From: JAQUGA01 sp964521105
GTDB lineage: Bacteria > Bacteroidota > Bacteroidia > Bacteroidales > WCHB1-69
Assembly (NCBI GenBank): GCA_964521105.1
Contig: CAZFPO010000022.1
Span: forward strand, 1 to 35,088
Direction of reading: 5' to 3'
DNA: 35,088 bases
The translations under genes were made by a program, and so were the position numbers. Below, piece by piece: positions 22,623 through 32,270 of this stretch (position 1 is its first letter; the number at the start of each line of letters is the position of its first letter). Below the pieces are notes generated by a model. That model saw only the letters and a program-made list of their open reading frames with translations, was not told the DNA's origin and ran no database searches.

Positions 22623-25600
22623 TTAATAAATTACGGTCACTGTTCCTGTTATTCGTTTAGTAACATCATCTCGTAAATCAATTACAAAATAATAGGTTTC
22701 GGGAGGTACAAATTTGCCACCAGGTCCTTTTCCATCCCAAGGTTTATATTCTCCAATGGATTCATAAACAATTCCACCCCAACGATTGAAGATTTGTACT
22801 AGCATATTGGGATATAATTGGGAAAAACGAATATTCCATTCATCGTTTATTCCATCGCCATTTGGACTAAAAGAAGACCAAATTTCCCAACATTGTTTAC
22901 AATTTGGAAAAATTTCAAACGATTGAATGTAAGCACAATTATTATCATCGCTTATGGTTACAGTGTAAATTCCTGAATTTAAATTCATAATGGAATCATT
23001 TACCGAAAAATTTGACCAAGCAAATTGATAAGAGCCGTATCCCCCTGTTGGATATACTGCAATTAATCCATCTTTTAATAATTCACATGAACGCTGTACA
23101 ATAATGGAATCAATAACGATTGGATTAGGTTGAGAGATGTATATGCCGTCATGAGTTATTATGCAGCCGTTTGCATCGTTTACTATCACATCATAATTTC
23201 CAGCTGGTACGTTAATAGTAGAATCAATAGCTCCATTTGACCATAAAAATGTATAGGGAGGTGTCCCACCAGCAACACTTAATGAAATTATTCCTGTTGA
23301 GTCGGCATAGCAAAGCACATTCGAAAACAGATAACTCGAAACCAATGATTGAGGTTGACTAATCGTTACCGAATCGGAATAGCTGCATAAATGATCATCA
23401 TAAACGGTAATAAAATATTTTCCGGCAGGTAGATTCCCAAAATAATTGGTGTCCTGAGGTGTTCCATTATTTAACACATACGAATATTCCGGAGTTCCTC
23501 CAGTCATTTCGATGCTTATCGAGCCATTTAGAGAGTCGTAACACAAAACTTGGTTCGTCTGAATCGTGAAAAATGGTTTTTCATAAATTTCAATATTCGA
23601 GGTAGTGCTGTCGATGCAACCAAAAGCAGATTGAACTTTAAGTTTAATCGAGTATGAGCCATTAATAATGTAAGAATGATTTGGATGGAAGTCATTGGAT
23701 TCGTTGCCATCGCCAAAATTCCAATGAGCACTCATCGGAATATCATCCGAAATAGAAGTATTTGTAAATGCAATGTTTTCCGACATGCAGTTTGGTAAGG
23801 CAATGAAACTCACTATAGGAGGAACATGAATGGTCAGCGTATCGAACGGAGTAAAAGAGTAACCGCAATAGGTGTTAACTCGGCAATAATAAGCACCGGT
23901 ATCGCTAAGCGAAGTGGATGGAATAAATAAAATACTGTCGGTTTCGCCCATTAAAATTCCGTTAGGACCAAACCATTGATATCCGAATGGAGTTACGGTA
24001 TCTAATATTGCGGTAAAAGTGGCAGGTTCGCCCAAACAAATTTCAACATGTCCTAAACTATGAATAGGGACAAACCAATTGAAATGGACATTTTTTGAAA
24101 TGGTTGATGAAGCACCGTTGCATCCAAGTGCGTAAACTACGATGGTTGCGGTTTCTCTAAAATTAGTATCCCAAAGCACATAACCAGTGGACGGATTAAT
24201 AGTACTCATTCCAGCATTTAATATTTGCCAAACATACGAAATGGCATTTTCGGCAAAAGTTGTGTATTGCGAAAATCCAAACCCTTGACAACGAATAGAA
24301 TCACCGTAAATTTCAGTTGGATTTCCAACGGCTAATAAATTGGATACTGGATGGGTTAAGGTGTCGGTAGTTCCACACGCAGAAGCAATGTATAAAATGT
24401 TGGCAACACCCACAAAAGTTGGATTCCAGCTAACTAAACCCGAAATGGAATCCATAGTTCCAGCTTCCATTGGTGAAATTTCCCATCGCTTGGACGTTTC
24501 GTTTACGCTATTTGCACTAAACATATTCCAACCAGCACCCGAACAACGGCTTGATATTCCAAAAATTGAAGTGGCAGGTTCATAAATATTATTTATGGTT
24601 ATGTGAGCAATGGAAGAGCTTGTCGTTCCGCATGAGTTTGAAACCGTACAATAATAACTGCCACTATCAGCCCAAGTAATACTCAAAAAATCAAGTTGGG
24701 GAGTAGTTGCACCATTTATTAAGCCATTTGGACCATACCATTGATAACTTATTGGCATATCGCCAGTTGCAATTACACTAATACTAAGCGGATTATTTAA
24801 ACATGCTTGAACTGATAAAGGTTGTTGTGTAATCGAAATTTGTTTCTTCACACGAACAAAAATCTCGTTACTCCATGCTTGACAATTTGGAACAGATTGT
24901 ATAAGATTTACACTAACATATAAGGAATCGGTTAAGCCAGAAATTTCAATAAAAGCATCTGTTGTAGATGTGTAGAATACTGGAGGCAAGGTTGGGTCTA
25001 AACGAAGATACCAATTATAAATATTTGTACCACTCCCACCAATGGTGGTTGCGGTGATAGTAAGTGTTTCTCCTTCGCAAATTAAATTATTGCCATCGAT
25101 GGTTACAACGGGACTATTAAATACATTTACCGTTACACAACTTGAAGTATCAAAACAATTATATCCTGATTGTTGAACCAATAAACGGAAATAATCGCTT
25201 GTTGGTTGATTGTAAATATCTGTAATTAAGCTTGCTTGATTTTCGCCAGAGATGTTTTGCCATGAATTGCATCCAGCATTGGAATGTTGCCATTGGAAAG
25301 TATTATTTCCATATCCGTCCACCACATTTGCTAAAAATTCTACATTTGTTCCTTGACAGATATTTTGATCGGTTAATCCTTGAATTTCGGGTTGAGCTTG
25401 AACTAACCAAGCAAACCATTCCCAACCCGTTGAAATACAACCAAACCCTTCTGCGATTGCTCGTCCACGAATCCATGCCATTCCTATATTTGTTGGCGTA
25501 GTGCTATTTCCATTTGCCCAACCAATTTGTGTTGGAGCTTGATACTGAAATTCAAAATTAAATGGAACTCCCGGTAAAGTGTCGACGGTTAAACTCAAAT

Positions 25601-27776
25601 TTGCACCTAAACAAATTCCATCTTCAAAAGGATTTCGAATAAACGATTCTCGGGTAATTTGAGGATGAATTATCCAATTGGCATAAGCTGTGTCGGAATT
25701 TATGATGTAACCACTATTATTACAGGATAATTGATATGCTCTTAATTGGATTTCAGATAAGCCTAATGTTGGAATATCGCTGTTTGAAATGTAATTAGTC
25801 CATGCGGTCCATGTTGAATTGGTTCGGGTACGATATTCAAAATGATTAGAACATTGGGGTAGTGAATAATAAAAATTAATTCCAGCATTAATTGGTAGTC
25901 CTTCACAAATATTAATTTCATCAGGATTTTTCAAAATGGTTGGGGCATCTAATACCTTTACAACAATAGAATCGGTAGCCGTACATCCAGCATTTGCAGT
26001 AGTAACCGTAACATAATACCGATTAGACATGGTGGGATTTATTTGAAGTGGATTTCCAACAAATCCATTGCTCCAAACTGCAGTTGCAAAACTTCCTTGA
26101 GCACTTATGCTAACTGCTTGATTTGGATTAACTACCATGTCAGGGGGAAGGGAAACAGAAGGAACTTCAATATTAATATTAATTGTTGCTGGAATTGATT
26201 GGCATCCTATCACTCCAGCTAAAACTGAATATTGACCACTTGAATTTTGTGTTGCATTTGGAATAATTACCATAGATGAGTTTGCTCCAAAGTTGTTAGG
26301 ACCGGTCCATGTATATGTGGCATCACTAATTGAATCTGAAAATAATTTTATAGTATCACCAATACAAAAAGCATTATGTGGTGAATGATTGGAAGTAATG
26401 CTAGTTATATCAAAATTTTTAAAATCAGAGAAATACCCGTAACTAGCACCATTCGTGCTATTCCCTTCCAAAATACCAACATGAAACAATCCATTTGTAT
26501 TTTTGATTACACCTGTTGAATTAATGGGTAAAACGGAAGTGTTTATTGTCACTTTGGCTGCTTTCCATTCATTATTTGTTCCAGGCACAAATGAAAAGCT
26601 TGAACCATTAATGATAGTTGAACTGTTATTAAATTGAAAGAAATTTTCATTTCCGCTTTTTGTTAATAATAGTAATTGAAGAGTCCTATTTGTTGTTCTT
26701 CTATATGATACTGCTTTTGAACCGGTGCATCGAATAGTAGGGATTATTGCTGCGCCAAGTTCATCCTCATACCCAGTAACTTGTAATACATAAAAACTCT
26801 TAGTGGATTTTATATGAGTGTAATTGCTTGAAATGCTTAGTGCATAAGTTTGTCCTTCATTTAAAGTTGTAGTTGGAGTAGTACTGCCGGCTACATAAAT
26901 GGGGGTATTATTTTCAATAGCTGTTATGAAAACTTTTTCATAATTTGAGAGAAGATCGCCTTTAATAATTATGTATTCATTACCAATTTTATCAATTGGA
27001 ACTATTTGATCGCCTATCAAGTCAGCGGCATCACCTGCATGAACTAAATCGTCAGAGTATGTAACTGCAATTTTTTTGTCCGCTGAAATTTTAGAGCCAT
27101 TTAAGTGTTGGTTAGGACTTTGACTCGTTGCAACACAGCTAAATGTTTGCCCTTTATTTATAGAAATTGAAAAAGGAGAATTTGCAGGATGGCCAATTAT
27201 TGCAGCTTTTGGTGTGATGGTGATTGTAGTGTTATCTTCTGTTGCAACAATATCAAAAGAGCTATACGGCGTAGGTTGATAATTGAAAAAACTTGCATTG
27301 TCGAAAAAATTTTGAGAAGGTATATAAAAATCATAACCCAAAGCACTTTCTCCTTTTAAAGTAAATAATTCTGGTGTTGCTGTATTATAAGTGCTCACAA
27401 CTTCATAATAACAATTAATAGGTGCAGTGGATGTTATAAGAATTCCTTTGTTAAGTGGTTGGTTTGCAGGTCTATTTTCTATATTGTCAATCAGAGAAGT
27501 TATGTTATAAGATACGCTAGAATTAGCAGATACATTTAATGTAATTGAGTTGATTGATTGATTCGCAGGAAATGAAATCGTAACAATTGCACTGCTAGAG
27601 GTTGTTGTAAAGTGAAAATATATTGGTCTGTCAAACCACCAATTATATGTTTCGTTTGAGCTAACCTCAGGTGCAACAAACCAAAATGTTTGATCCACTT
27701 GTGATTTAATTTTGGGAAGCCAAATGCACAACAAAAGAAAAATTATTAAAGTTTTTTTGATATTAAATTTAATCAT
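22623..27776 (-). CDS. Giant T9SS surface protein: IgGFc-binding-like, Ig-like, PKD, SprB repeats
   Basis: 1717 residues. Signal peptide (1-26), then an IgGFc-binding-like beta domain (about 28-445, with FWFVAPEVSSN, the DDTV-like AITAIENNTPI and FHVGILEGN). Next come repeated Ig-like and other beta modules (about 450-1315; e.g. YQWYGPNGLINGA and YYCTVSNSCG) and a PKD domain (about 1319-1394, HWNFGDGNESNDF). Three SprB repeats follow (about 1395-1625, each with GGTPxY or GGYGSY and DxxGC/DxxNC), and a type-B sorting domain (about 1626-1717, SFSPNGDGINDEWNI and FNRWGGIVYES). It would be exported by T9SS and held on the outer surface as an adhesin or gliding-associated protein. It starts three bases after the FkbM gene's stop, suggesting co-expression. 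Ligand unknown. Confidence 0.92.
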   Translation of the reverse strand: MIKFNIKKTLIIFLLLCIWLPKIKSQVDQTFWFVAPEVSSNETYNWWFDRPIYFHFTTTSSSAIVTISFPANQSINSITLNVSANSSVSYNITSLIDNIENRPANQPLNKGILITSTAPINCYYEVVSTYNTATPELFTLKGESALGYDFYIPSQNFFDNASFFNYQPTPYSSFDIVATEDNTTITITPKAAIIGHPANSPFSISINKGQTFSCVATSQSPNQHLNGSKISADKKIAVTYSDDLVHAGDAADLIGDQIVPIDKIGNEYIIIKGDLLSNYEKVFITAIENNTPIYVAGSTTPTTTLNEGQTYALSISSNYTHIKSTKSFYVLQVTGYEDELGAAIIPTIRCTGSKAVSYRRTTNRTLQLLLLTKSGNENFFQFNNSSTIINGSSFSFVPGTNNEWKAAKVTINTSVLPINSTGVIKNTNGLFHVGILEGNSTNGASYGYFSDFKNFDITSITSNHSPHNAFCIGDTIKLFSDSISDATYTWTGPNNFGANSSMVIIPNATQNSSGQYSVLAGVIGCQSIPATININIEVPSVSLPPDMVVNPNQAVSISAQGSFATAVWSNGFVGNPLQINPTMSNRYYVTVTTANAGCTATDSIVVKVLDAPTILKNPDEINICEGLPINAGINFYYSLPQCSNHFEYRTRTNSTWTAWTNYISNSDIPTLGLSEIQLRAYQLSCNNSGYIINSDTAYANWIIHPQITRESFIRNPFEDGICLGANLSLTVDTLPGVPFNFEFQYQAPTQIGWANGNSTTPTNIGMAWIRGRAIAEGFGCISTGWEWFAWLVQAQPEIQGLTDQNICQGTNVEFLANVVDGYGNNTFQWQHSNAGCNSWQNISGENQASLITDIYNQPTSDYFRLLVQQSGYNCFDTSSCVTVNVFNSPVVTIDGNNLICEGETLTITATTIGGSGTNIYNWYLRLDPTLPPVFYTSTTDAFIEISGLTDSLYVSVNLIQSVPNCQAWSNEIFVRVKKQISITQQPLSVQACLNNPLSISVIATGDMPISYQWYGPNGLINGATTPQLDFLSITWADSGSYYCTVSNSCGTTSSSIAHITINNIYEPATSIFGISSRCSGAGWNMFSANSVNETSKRWEISPMEAGTMDSISGLVSWNPTFVGVANILYIASACGTTDTLTHPVSNLLAVGNPTEIYGDSIRCQGFGFSQYTTFAENAISYVWQILNAGMSTINPSTGYVLWDTNFRETATIVVYALGCNGASSTISKNVHFNWFVPIHSLGHVEICLGEPATFTAILDTVTPFGYQWFGPNGILMGETDSILFIPSTSLSDTGAYYCRVNTYCGYSFTPFDTLTIHVPPIVSFIALPNCMSENIAFTNTSISDDIPMSAHWNFGDGNESNDFHPNHSYIINGSYSIKLKVQSAFGCIDSTTSNIEIYEKPFFTIQTNQVLCYDSLNGSISIEMTGGTPEYSYVLNNGTPQDTNYFGNLPAGKYFITVYDDHLCSYSDSVTISQPQSLVSSYLFSNVLCYADSTGIISLSVAGGTPPYTFLWSNGAIDSTINVPAGNYDVIVNDANGCIITHDGIYISQPNPIVIDSIIVQRSCELLKDGLIAVYPTGGYGSYQFAWSNFSVNDSIMNLNSGIYTVTISDDNNCAYIQSFEIFPNCKQCWEIWSSFSPNGDGINDEWNIRFSQLYPNMLVQIFNRWGGIVYESIGEYKPWDGKGPGGKFVPPETYYFVIDLRDDVTKRITGTVTVIY

Positions 27777-27779
27777 ATA

Positions 27780-28607
27780 TTACTTTCTTTTAATCGCAAT
27801 AATATTTTGGTATTGAAAAATTTCATTAGCAGTTGAGTACTCTTTTAGATGAATTAATTTTTTAGAATCCAAACGATAAATCTCATAATTATCATAGAGG
27901 ATATTATAAAAATCTTTTAAATATGTTCTTGAAATTACGTTCATTTCATTGAATTCGAATTGAATTACTTCAATCGCTTTCGATTTGATTAAATTGCTAG
28001 CACCTGATAGAACACTATATTCATGACCTTCTGTATCTATTTTAATAAAATCAATCTTTGCAATTTGATGTTCGCTACAAAACTCATCTAATGTTTCTAA
28101 GTTTATCTGAAAAGAAGAAATACTATTGTCATTATGCAAATCAGACATAACATCTTTGTATAACGAAGCATGTTCACTAATTTCATCCGATTTATAACTA
28201 AATATTTCTGAAGTGCCCTTTAAATTACTAAACCCAATTTTATAACAGTGAATAAAATTGTTATTCTTTGTGTTTTCTTTTAATAAATTAAAGGTCAATG
28301 GATTAGGTTCAAATGCATAAATTTTTGAATTTGGGAAAGCGTCCACTAATGTATGTGTGTAATTTCCAATATTAGCACCAACATCAAAGATAGTAAGATT
28401 ATTTTCACCTTTAAAATATTTAGGGAGAAAGCGTTTAATTAAATAATCCTCACCGCTAAATTTATTATTTTGCCACTTTGAAATACCAATTTGATTATAT
28501 GAAAATAATAGGGGATTTCTTCCCGTAGAATATATTATCAATTTTATAATATTGTCAAAGAAACAATTTGCAAATAGAAATCTTAAAATTTTTCTAATTT
28601 TATTCAT
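27780..28607 (-). CDS. FkbM-family SAM-dependent methyltransferase
   Basis: 275 residues of the FkbM type: TIFDVGANIGNYTHTLV (motif I), KIYAFEPNPLTFNLLKEN, a central loop, and KIDFIKIDTEGHEYSVLSGA, the family's signature (the acidic D-T-E-G-H-E). An N-terminal ~70 residues precede the domain, with a hydrophobic start. Family members O-methylate polyketides, sugars or lipids. It is followed three bases after its stop by the giant surface protein, so it may methylate that protein's glycan, though this is inference. A -33/-7 promoter lies upstream. Confidence 0.9.
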   Translation of the reverse strand: MNKIRKILRFLFANCFFDNIIKLIIYSTGRNPLLFSYNQIGISKWQNNKFSGEDYLIKRFLPKYFKGENNLTIFDVGANIGNYTHTLVDAFPNSKIYAFEPNPLTFNLLKENTKNNNFIHCYKIGFSNLKGTSEIFSYKSDEISEHASLYKDVMSDLHNDNSISSFQINLETLDEFCSEHQIAKIDFIKIDTEGHEYSVLSGASNLIKSKAIEVIQFEFNEMNVISRTYLKDFYNILYDNYEIYRLDSKKLIHLKEYSTANEIFQYQNIIAIKRK

Positions 28608-28653
28608 GCTTATCCTAGTTATTCTGATGATTTTGAATTAAATATTAAGAATG

Positions 28654-28684
28654 CTAAATTAATACATTGTTTTTACTTGACAAA
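28654..28684 (-). promoter_or_regulatory. Predicted promoter of the FkbM and surface-protein operon
   Basis: Minus strand: TTTG (28681-28684) and TAATTTAG (28654-28661; one mismatch to TAnnTTTG) with 19 bases between. The FkbM ATG lies about 47 bases downstream. Confidence 0.5.
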
Positions 28685-28748
28685 GATTTTTTATTTTTTT
28701 TATTTTGTTTTTAAGGAAAAGTTAACAGAATAACGTTGGTTATGGATT

Positions 28749-29684
28749 TTATGTCAATTTTTCAAATCCACTTCGGGCTTTATAAATACTTACATTTAGT
28801 TCAAATCCAATAATTAAAACGATGGAGTTGAAATAGAGCCACATCATTAATATGATTAGCGTACCGATGGAGCCGTACACCGCATTATATTTGGTGAAAT
28901 TTGATACGTAAAAATCAAATCCAATCAGCAGAAGTAGCGACATAAAGGTTGCTAATGAGGAACCAGCAGAAATAAATCGATAATATTTTTTATTTGATGG
29001 TGCTAAATAAAACAAGAATGAAATGGCAAAAAACACCAATGCCATTACGATAAGCCATTTTAAAAACACTAAAGATCCTAAGGTAAATGAATCATTGATA
29101 AAAGAGTGTTCAGATAAATAGCTTATAAAATATCTTCCCAATGCAATGGAAGTAATGGATAAAACGATTAAAATGCTAATGATGCCTATAATCAAAAAAG
29201 ATACTAATCGTTGACGAAATGCTGTTCGGGTTTCTATCGCATGAAAACTACTGTTAAAAGCATTACTGATGGCCATAACACCATTAGATGCTAGGTAAAT
29301 TGAAAAAATAAAAGAGATGGATAATAAACTACCTCTTTGTCGACTTACAATATCAATTATTACCGATTCGATTACTTTCCAACTACTTTGAGGTATTAAT
29401 TCTTCTAAAAAAGACAAAAGTTGAATTTGGAAATTATCGATAGGAATGTATGGTATTACAGAAAAAAATGACAGCAAAGCAGGAAATAATGCTAGAAAGA
29501 AAGTAAACGACATGGCAGCAGCACGTTGCGAAATATCTCCTTTAAAAAGTCCTTTTACGAAAAATTGTCCTACATGATAAATAGGGATTTTATCAAAACC
29601 AGGTAAGCTAATCCGTTTGAGTATTGTAATTGCGAGTTTTACAATTAAAAGATTAAGAATAAACTCTTTGATTTTCTTAACCAT
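28749..29684 (-). CDS. YihY/BrkB-family inner-membrane protein
   Basis: 311 residues with six hydrophobic segments typical of the YihY/BrkB family, which was formerly and wrongly called RNase BN. Landmarks are the FFVKGLFKGDISQRAAAMSFTFFLALFPALL start, the SNGVMAISNAFN motif in the middle, and YNAVYGSIGTLIILMMWLYFNSIVLIIG near the end. The biochemical role is unknown. It starts immediately after the nadC stop, so it is the last gene of a three-gene operon with DUF4783 and nadC, an arrangement that does not suggest a common pathway. Confidence 0.93.
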   Translation of the reverse strand: MVKKIKEFILNLLIVKLAITILKRISLPGFDKIPIYHVGQFFVKGLFKGDISQRAAAMSFTFFLALFPALLSFFSVIPYIPIDNFQIQLLSFLEELIPQSSWKVIESVIIDIVSRQRGSLLSISFIFSIYLASNGVMAISNAFNSSFHAIETRTAFRQRLVSFLIIGIISILIVLSITSIALGRYFISYLSEHSFINDSFTLGSLVFLKWLIVMALVFFAISFLFYLAPSNKKYYRFISAGSSLATFMSLLLLIGFDFYVSNFTKYNAVYGSIGTLIILMMWLYFNSIVLIIGFELNVSIYKARSGFEKLT

Positions 29685-30521
29685 TTAAATAACTGCTTTT
29701 AAACTTAAATCCAAACTTTTTATATGGTGGGTTAGTGCTCCAGATGAAATAAAATCAACACCAGTTTTTGCGTATTCCAAAATGTTGTCGTGTGTAATGT
29801 TTCCTGAGGCTTCTGTTTCGTATCGTTTATTAATTATTTTTACGGCTTTTTCGAGTAATTCGGGGGTAAAGTTATCGAGCATAATTCTATTAACACCCCC
29901 TATATCAATGATTTGCTCAACATCGGATAGGGTACGTGCTTCAATTTCAATTTTTAGATTTTTCCCAGTTTGGGACAAATAATTTTGTGTTTTTTGAATG
30001 GCATTTTTAATTCCCCCGGCATAATCAATGTGGTTGTCTTTCAGCATAATCATGTCATATAATCCCATTCGATGGTTGTCGCCACCACCAATCCGGACTG
30101 CCATTTTTTCGATAATACGAACTCCAGGTGTGGTTTTGCGGGTGTCGAGAATGGTGCAATTAGTTCCTTGTACAAGCTTCACTATATGATTTGTAGAAGT
30201 GGCAATTCCGCTCATGCGTTGCATGAAATTTAGCACAGTGCGTTCGGCTGATAATATTGAAATAGCACTGCCACTTACATAAAAAACGATGTCACCTCGT
30301 TTTATGGATGCTCCATCGTTCAGTAATATTTCTAATTTCAGATTGGAATCAACTTGTTTAAAAACTTCTTTAGCAATTTCAATTCCTGCTAAAATTCCAT
30401 CTTCTTTAACAAGCAAACGAGCTTTTGCAGTGGCATTTTGGTCGATGGAAGCTAACGAGCTATGGTCGCCATCGCCAAGGTCTTCAATTAATGCATTTTG
30501 AATAATTTCGGAAACTGTCAT
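29685..30521 (-). CDS. nadC: Nicotinate-nucleotide diphosphorylase (carboxylating), quinolinate phosphoribosyltransferase
   Basis: Makes nicotinate mononucleotide from quinolinate and PRPP in de novo NAD synthesis. The 278 residues match the family length. They show EDLGDGDHSS at the N-terminus, SAERTVLNFMQRMSGIAT, LDTRKTTPGVR, the KMAVRIGGGDNHRMGLYDM loop, MLKDNHI, IEIEARTL and MLDNFTPE. Residues for phosphate and carboxylate binding are in place. It starts one base after the DUF4783 stop and ends one base before YihY, so all three are probably co-transcribed. nadA and nadB are not in the window. Confidence 0.96.
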   Translation of the reverse strand: MTVSEIIQNALIEDLGDGDHSSLASIDQNATAKARLLVKEDGILAGIEIAKEVFKQVDSNLKLEILLNDGASIKRGDIVFYVSGSAISILSAERTVLNFMQRMSGIATSTNHIVKLVQGTNCTILDTRKTTPGVRIIEKMAVRIGGGDNHRMGLYDMIMLKDNHIDYAGGIKNAIQKTQNYLSQTGKNLKIEIEARTLSDVEQIIDIGGVNRIMLDNFTPELLEKAVKIINKRYETEASGNITHDNILEYAKTGVDFISSGALTHHIKSLDLSLKAVI

Positions 30522-30522
30522 T

Positions 30523-30930
30523 TTAGTTTAATTCAAATTGAAGTAGCTGTATTAGTTGAGATGCTCCAATTTTTTTAGTTAGATAATAGGTTCTAAAATT
30601 TTTATTATTTGAAGAACTATATGTTCCAATAGTGTATTTACTCGAATCCGAAGAGGTACCTTCTTGTTTAACGGCAAAACTTTTAGGTGGATTTGCTTTA
30701 AAAAAATTACTTATGATGATTTCTGCTTGAGCTTTGCTATATGTTCCTTCATTTCCAGGAATAAGTAAATCTATGCTGTTATTAAAATTTTTTGCTAGCA
30801 TGCTCGCATTTCCTGTTTTAATTGCATTTATTATTTCGGGATTATCTTGTGGAGTAGGGTCGGTAAAACTAAATAATGCTACACCAGCAAGAAAAATAAA
30901 AGTTCTAAAAAAGTTTTTTGTTCGTATCAT
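30523..30930 (-). CDS. DUF4783 family exported protein
   Basis: 135 residues. The frame is open from 30963 but the ATG at 30930 (MIRTKNFFRTFIFLAGVALFSF) gives a normal signal peptide, so I chose it. The mature chain shows IINAIKTGNASMLAKNFNNSIDLLIPG, YSKAQAEIIISNFFKANPPKSF and IGTYSSSNNKNFRTYYLTKK, matching the DUF4783 pattern: a small alpha+beta, NTF2-like fold. Function is unknown in the family. It is the first gene of the nadC operon; a role in NAD synthesis is not implied. Confidence 0.87.
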   Translation of the reverse strand: MIRTKNFFRTFIFLAGVALFSFTDPTPQDNPEIINAIKTGNASMLAKNFNNSIDLLIPGNEGTYSKAQAEIIISNFFKANPPKSFAVKQEGTSSDSSKYTIGTYSSSNNKNFRTYYLTKKIGASQLIQLLQFELN

Positions 30931-31085
30931 GGTAATTTTTTTTAATGGAAAAACAAAAATCATACAAAAATTAAACCAAAAAAAAATATTTAGGGAAATG
31001 GTTTATTTTGTAGAGCAAATGTACTTAGTTTTTGTGAATTTACAAACTTTTGATATGGACTCTCTTTCAATTTTATTATTAAAAA

Positions 31086-32270
31086 TTATATATATCTAAA
31101 ACTAACCTCTTTAAAAAATTTTGTTTCTAATAGCCGAGCAATTTTTTTTACAACTGTTCTTCTGATTTCTAAATCGATAGGTAGATTGGGGTCTTGATGT
31201 GCAATATTGATTCTAGTTCCAATAATGAAGTCGATAATATCGCTTTCGAGGAAGTATTTTACAATTAAATCGGCAGGACCTTTTTCTAAATAGGTTTTAT
31301 TATCATAAAGTTTCAAAAGCGAATAAACTTTGCTAAGGGTTAATATCCCTTCTGTAATTAGATCGATGCCATCCATATATGAAATAGGAGGTAATTCAAA
31401 ATCTTCAAATTCAAGGTTGTCTGTAATTTTGCGATTTAGTTTTTTTGCAATGATATCTGCAGTTGTACCCCCACAAAGAACTTTTTTTCCATTATAGGAT
31501 TCAACAATTTGAGCATATTCTTCGTCTTTATCCATTTCGTATGGAGGTCCCGTACAAACTAACATTTTACGAGGGTCGCGGAAATAAACAACCCCACAAG
31601 TAGTATCGTCTTTTGGTTTATAATTGTCGTGCATGTTTGCTCGAGCAACAATTTTTTGTGATAATTGAGCTGCTGATATATTTGGAGTTTTGTTTATTAA
31701 ACTTATGACATATTCCATGATTTGGTCGCGATGCCAGCCAAATGGGTTTTTATCGGTTCCCATACCCGATTGTTCAACTCCATCGGAATATATAATGATA
31801 CGATCTTCTTTTTGAGCATAAAAGGAGCCAAAAAGTAATTCTTTGCGGTCGTTATCGGTTAAGTTTAAAACTACTACATCCCAATTAGGTTCAAAAGCGA
31901 CACCTCCTCGAGTAATTATACAACGTGGATTTTCATATTCAATAATATTTACTTTTCCGTCGGTTTCAATATCAATAACTGCAAACGTGGAATAAGATAT
32001 CCTGCGTTCGCTACAAACGGGCAGAGTTTTGATAATTGTTTCGGCAATTTTTGCAGGGTCGCGATGTTCTTTAGTAAAATTCATTGCCATTTTAGCCGTA
32101 AGTGTTGCTAAAACATTAGCCTTAACTCCATGCCCCATCCCATCCGATAGAACTGCAATGCGTCTATTTTCTTCCACTACTTTATCAGTTAAAAAAATAT
32201 CTCCGCAAATTCGTTCTTTATCGTAGTTATGTTGAGTATGGTTTATCTCAATAAAAAAATCCTTATCCAT
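31086..32270 (-). CDS. SpoIIE/PP2C-type phosphatase with an extra C-terminal domain
   Basis: 394 residues. The N-terminal ~230 are a PP2C-like SpoIIE domain with metal-binding residues: ICGDIFLTD (Asp24), VLSDGMGHG (Asp43), IIIYSDGVEQSG (Asp163) and KDDTTCGVVY (Asp221/222). It should dephosphorylate serine or threonine, typically on an anti-anti-sigma-type partner. The C-terminal region (~235-394), with GGTTADIIAKKLNRK and ISYMDGIDLITEGILTLSK, has no match I can name. The ATG shares one base with the stop of the hydrogenase-like gene, so translation is coupled. In sensory [FeFe]-hydrogenase neighbourhoods this phosphatase is the expected output partner. Confidence 0.9.
   Translation of the reverse strand: MDKDFFIEINHTQHNYDKERICGDIFLTDKVVEENRRIAVLSDGMGHGVKANVLATLTAKMAMNFTKEHRDPAKIAETIIKTLPVCSERRISYSTFAVIDIETDGKVNIIEYENPRCIITRGGVAFEPNWDVVVLNLTDNDRKELLFGSFYAQKEDRIIIYSDGVEQSGMGTDKNPFGWHRDQIMEYVISLINKTPNISAAQLSQKIVARANMHDNYKPKDDTTCGVVYFRDPRKMLVCTGPPYEMDKDEEYAQIVESYNGKKVLCGGTTADIIAKKLNRKITDNLEFEDFELPPISYMDGIDLITEGILTLSKVYSLLKLYDNKTYLEKGPADLIVKYFLESDIIDFIIGTRINIAHQDPNLPIDLEIRRTVVKKIARLLETKFFKEVSFRYI

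Noticed and set aside
24340..25501. Plus-strand open frames inside the giant surface-protein gene
   Set aside because: Antisense shadows of the 1717-residue gene, without their own signals.
28749..29684. Annotation as ribonuclease BN
   Set aside because: This name for the YihY/BrkB family is an old error; the sequence is a multi-pass membrane protein with no nuclease motifs.
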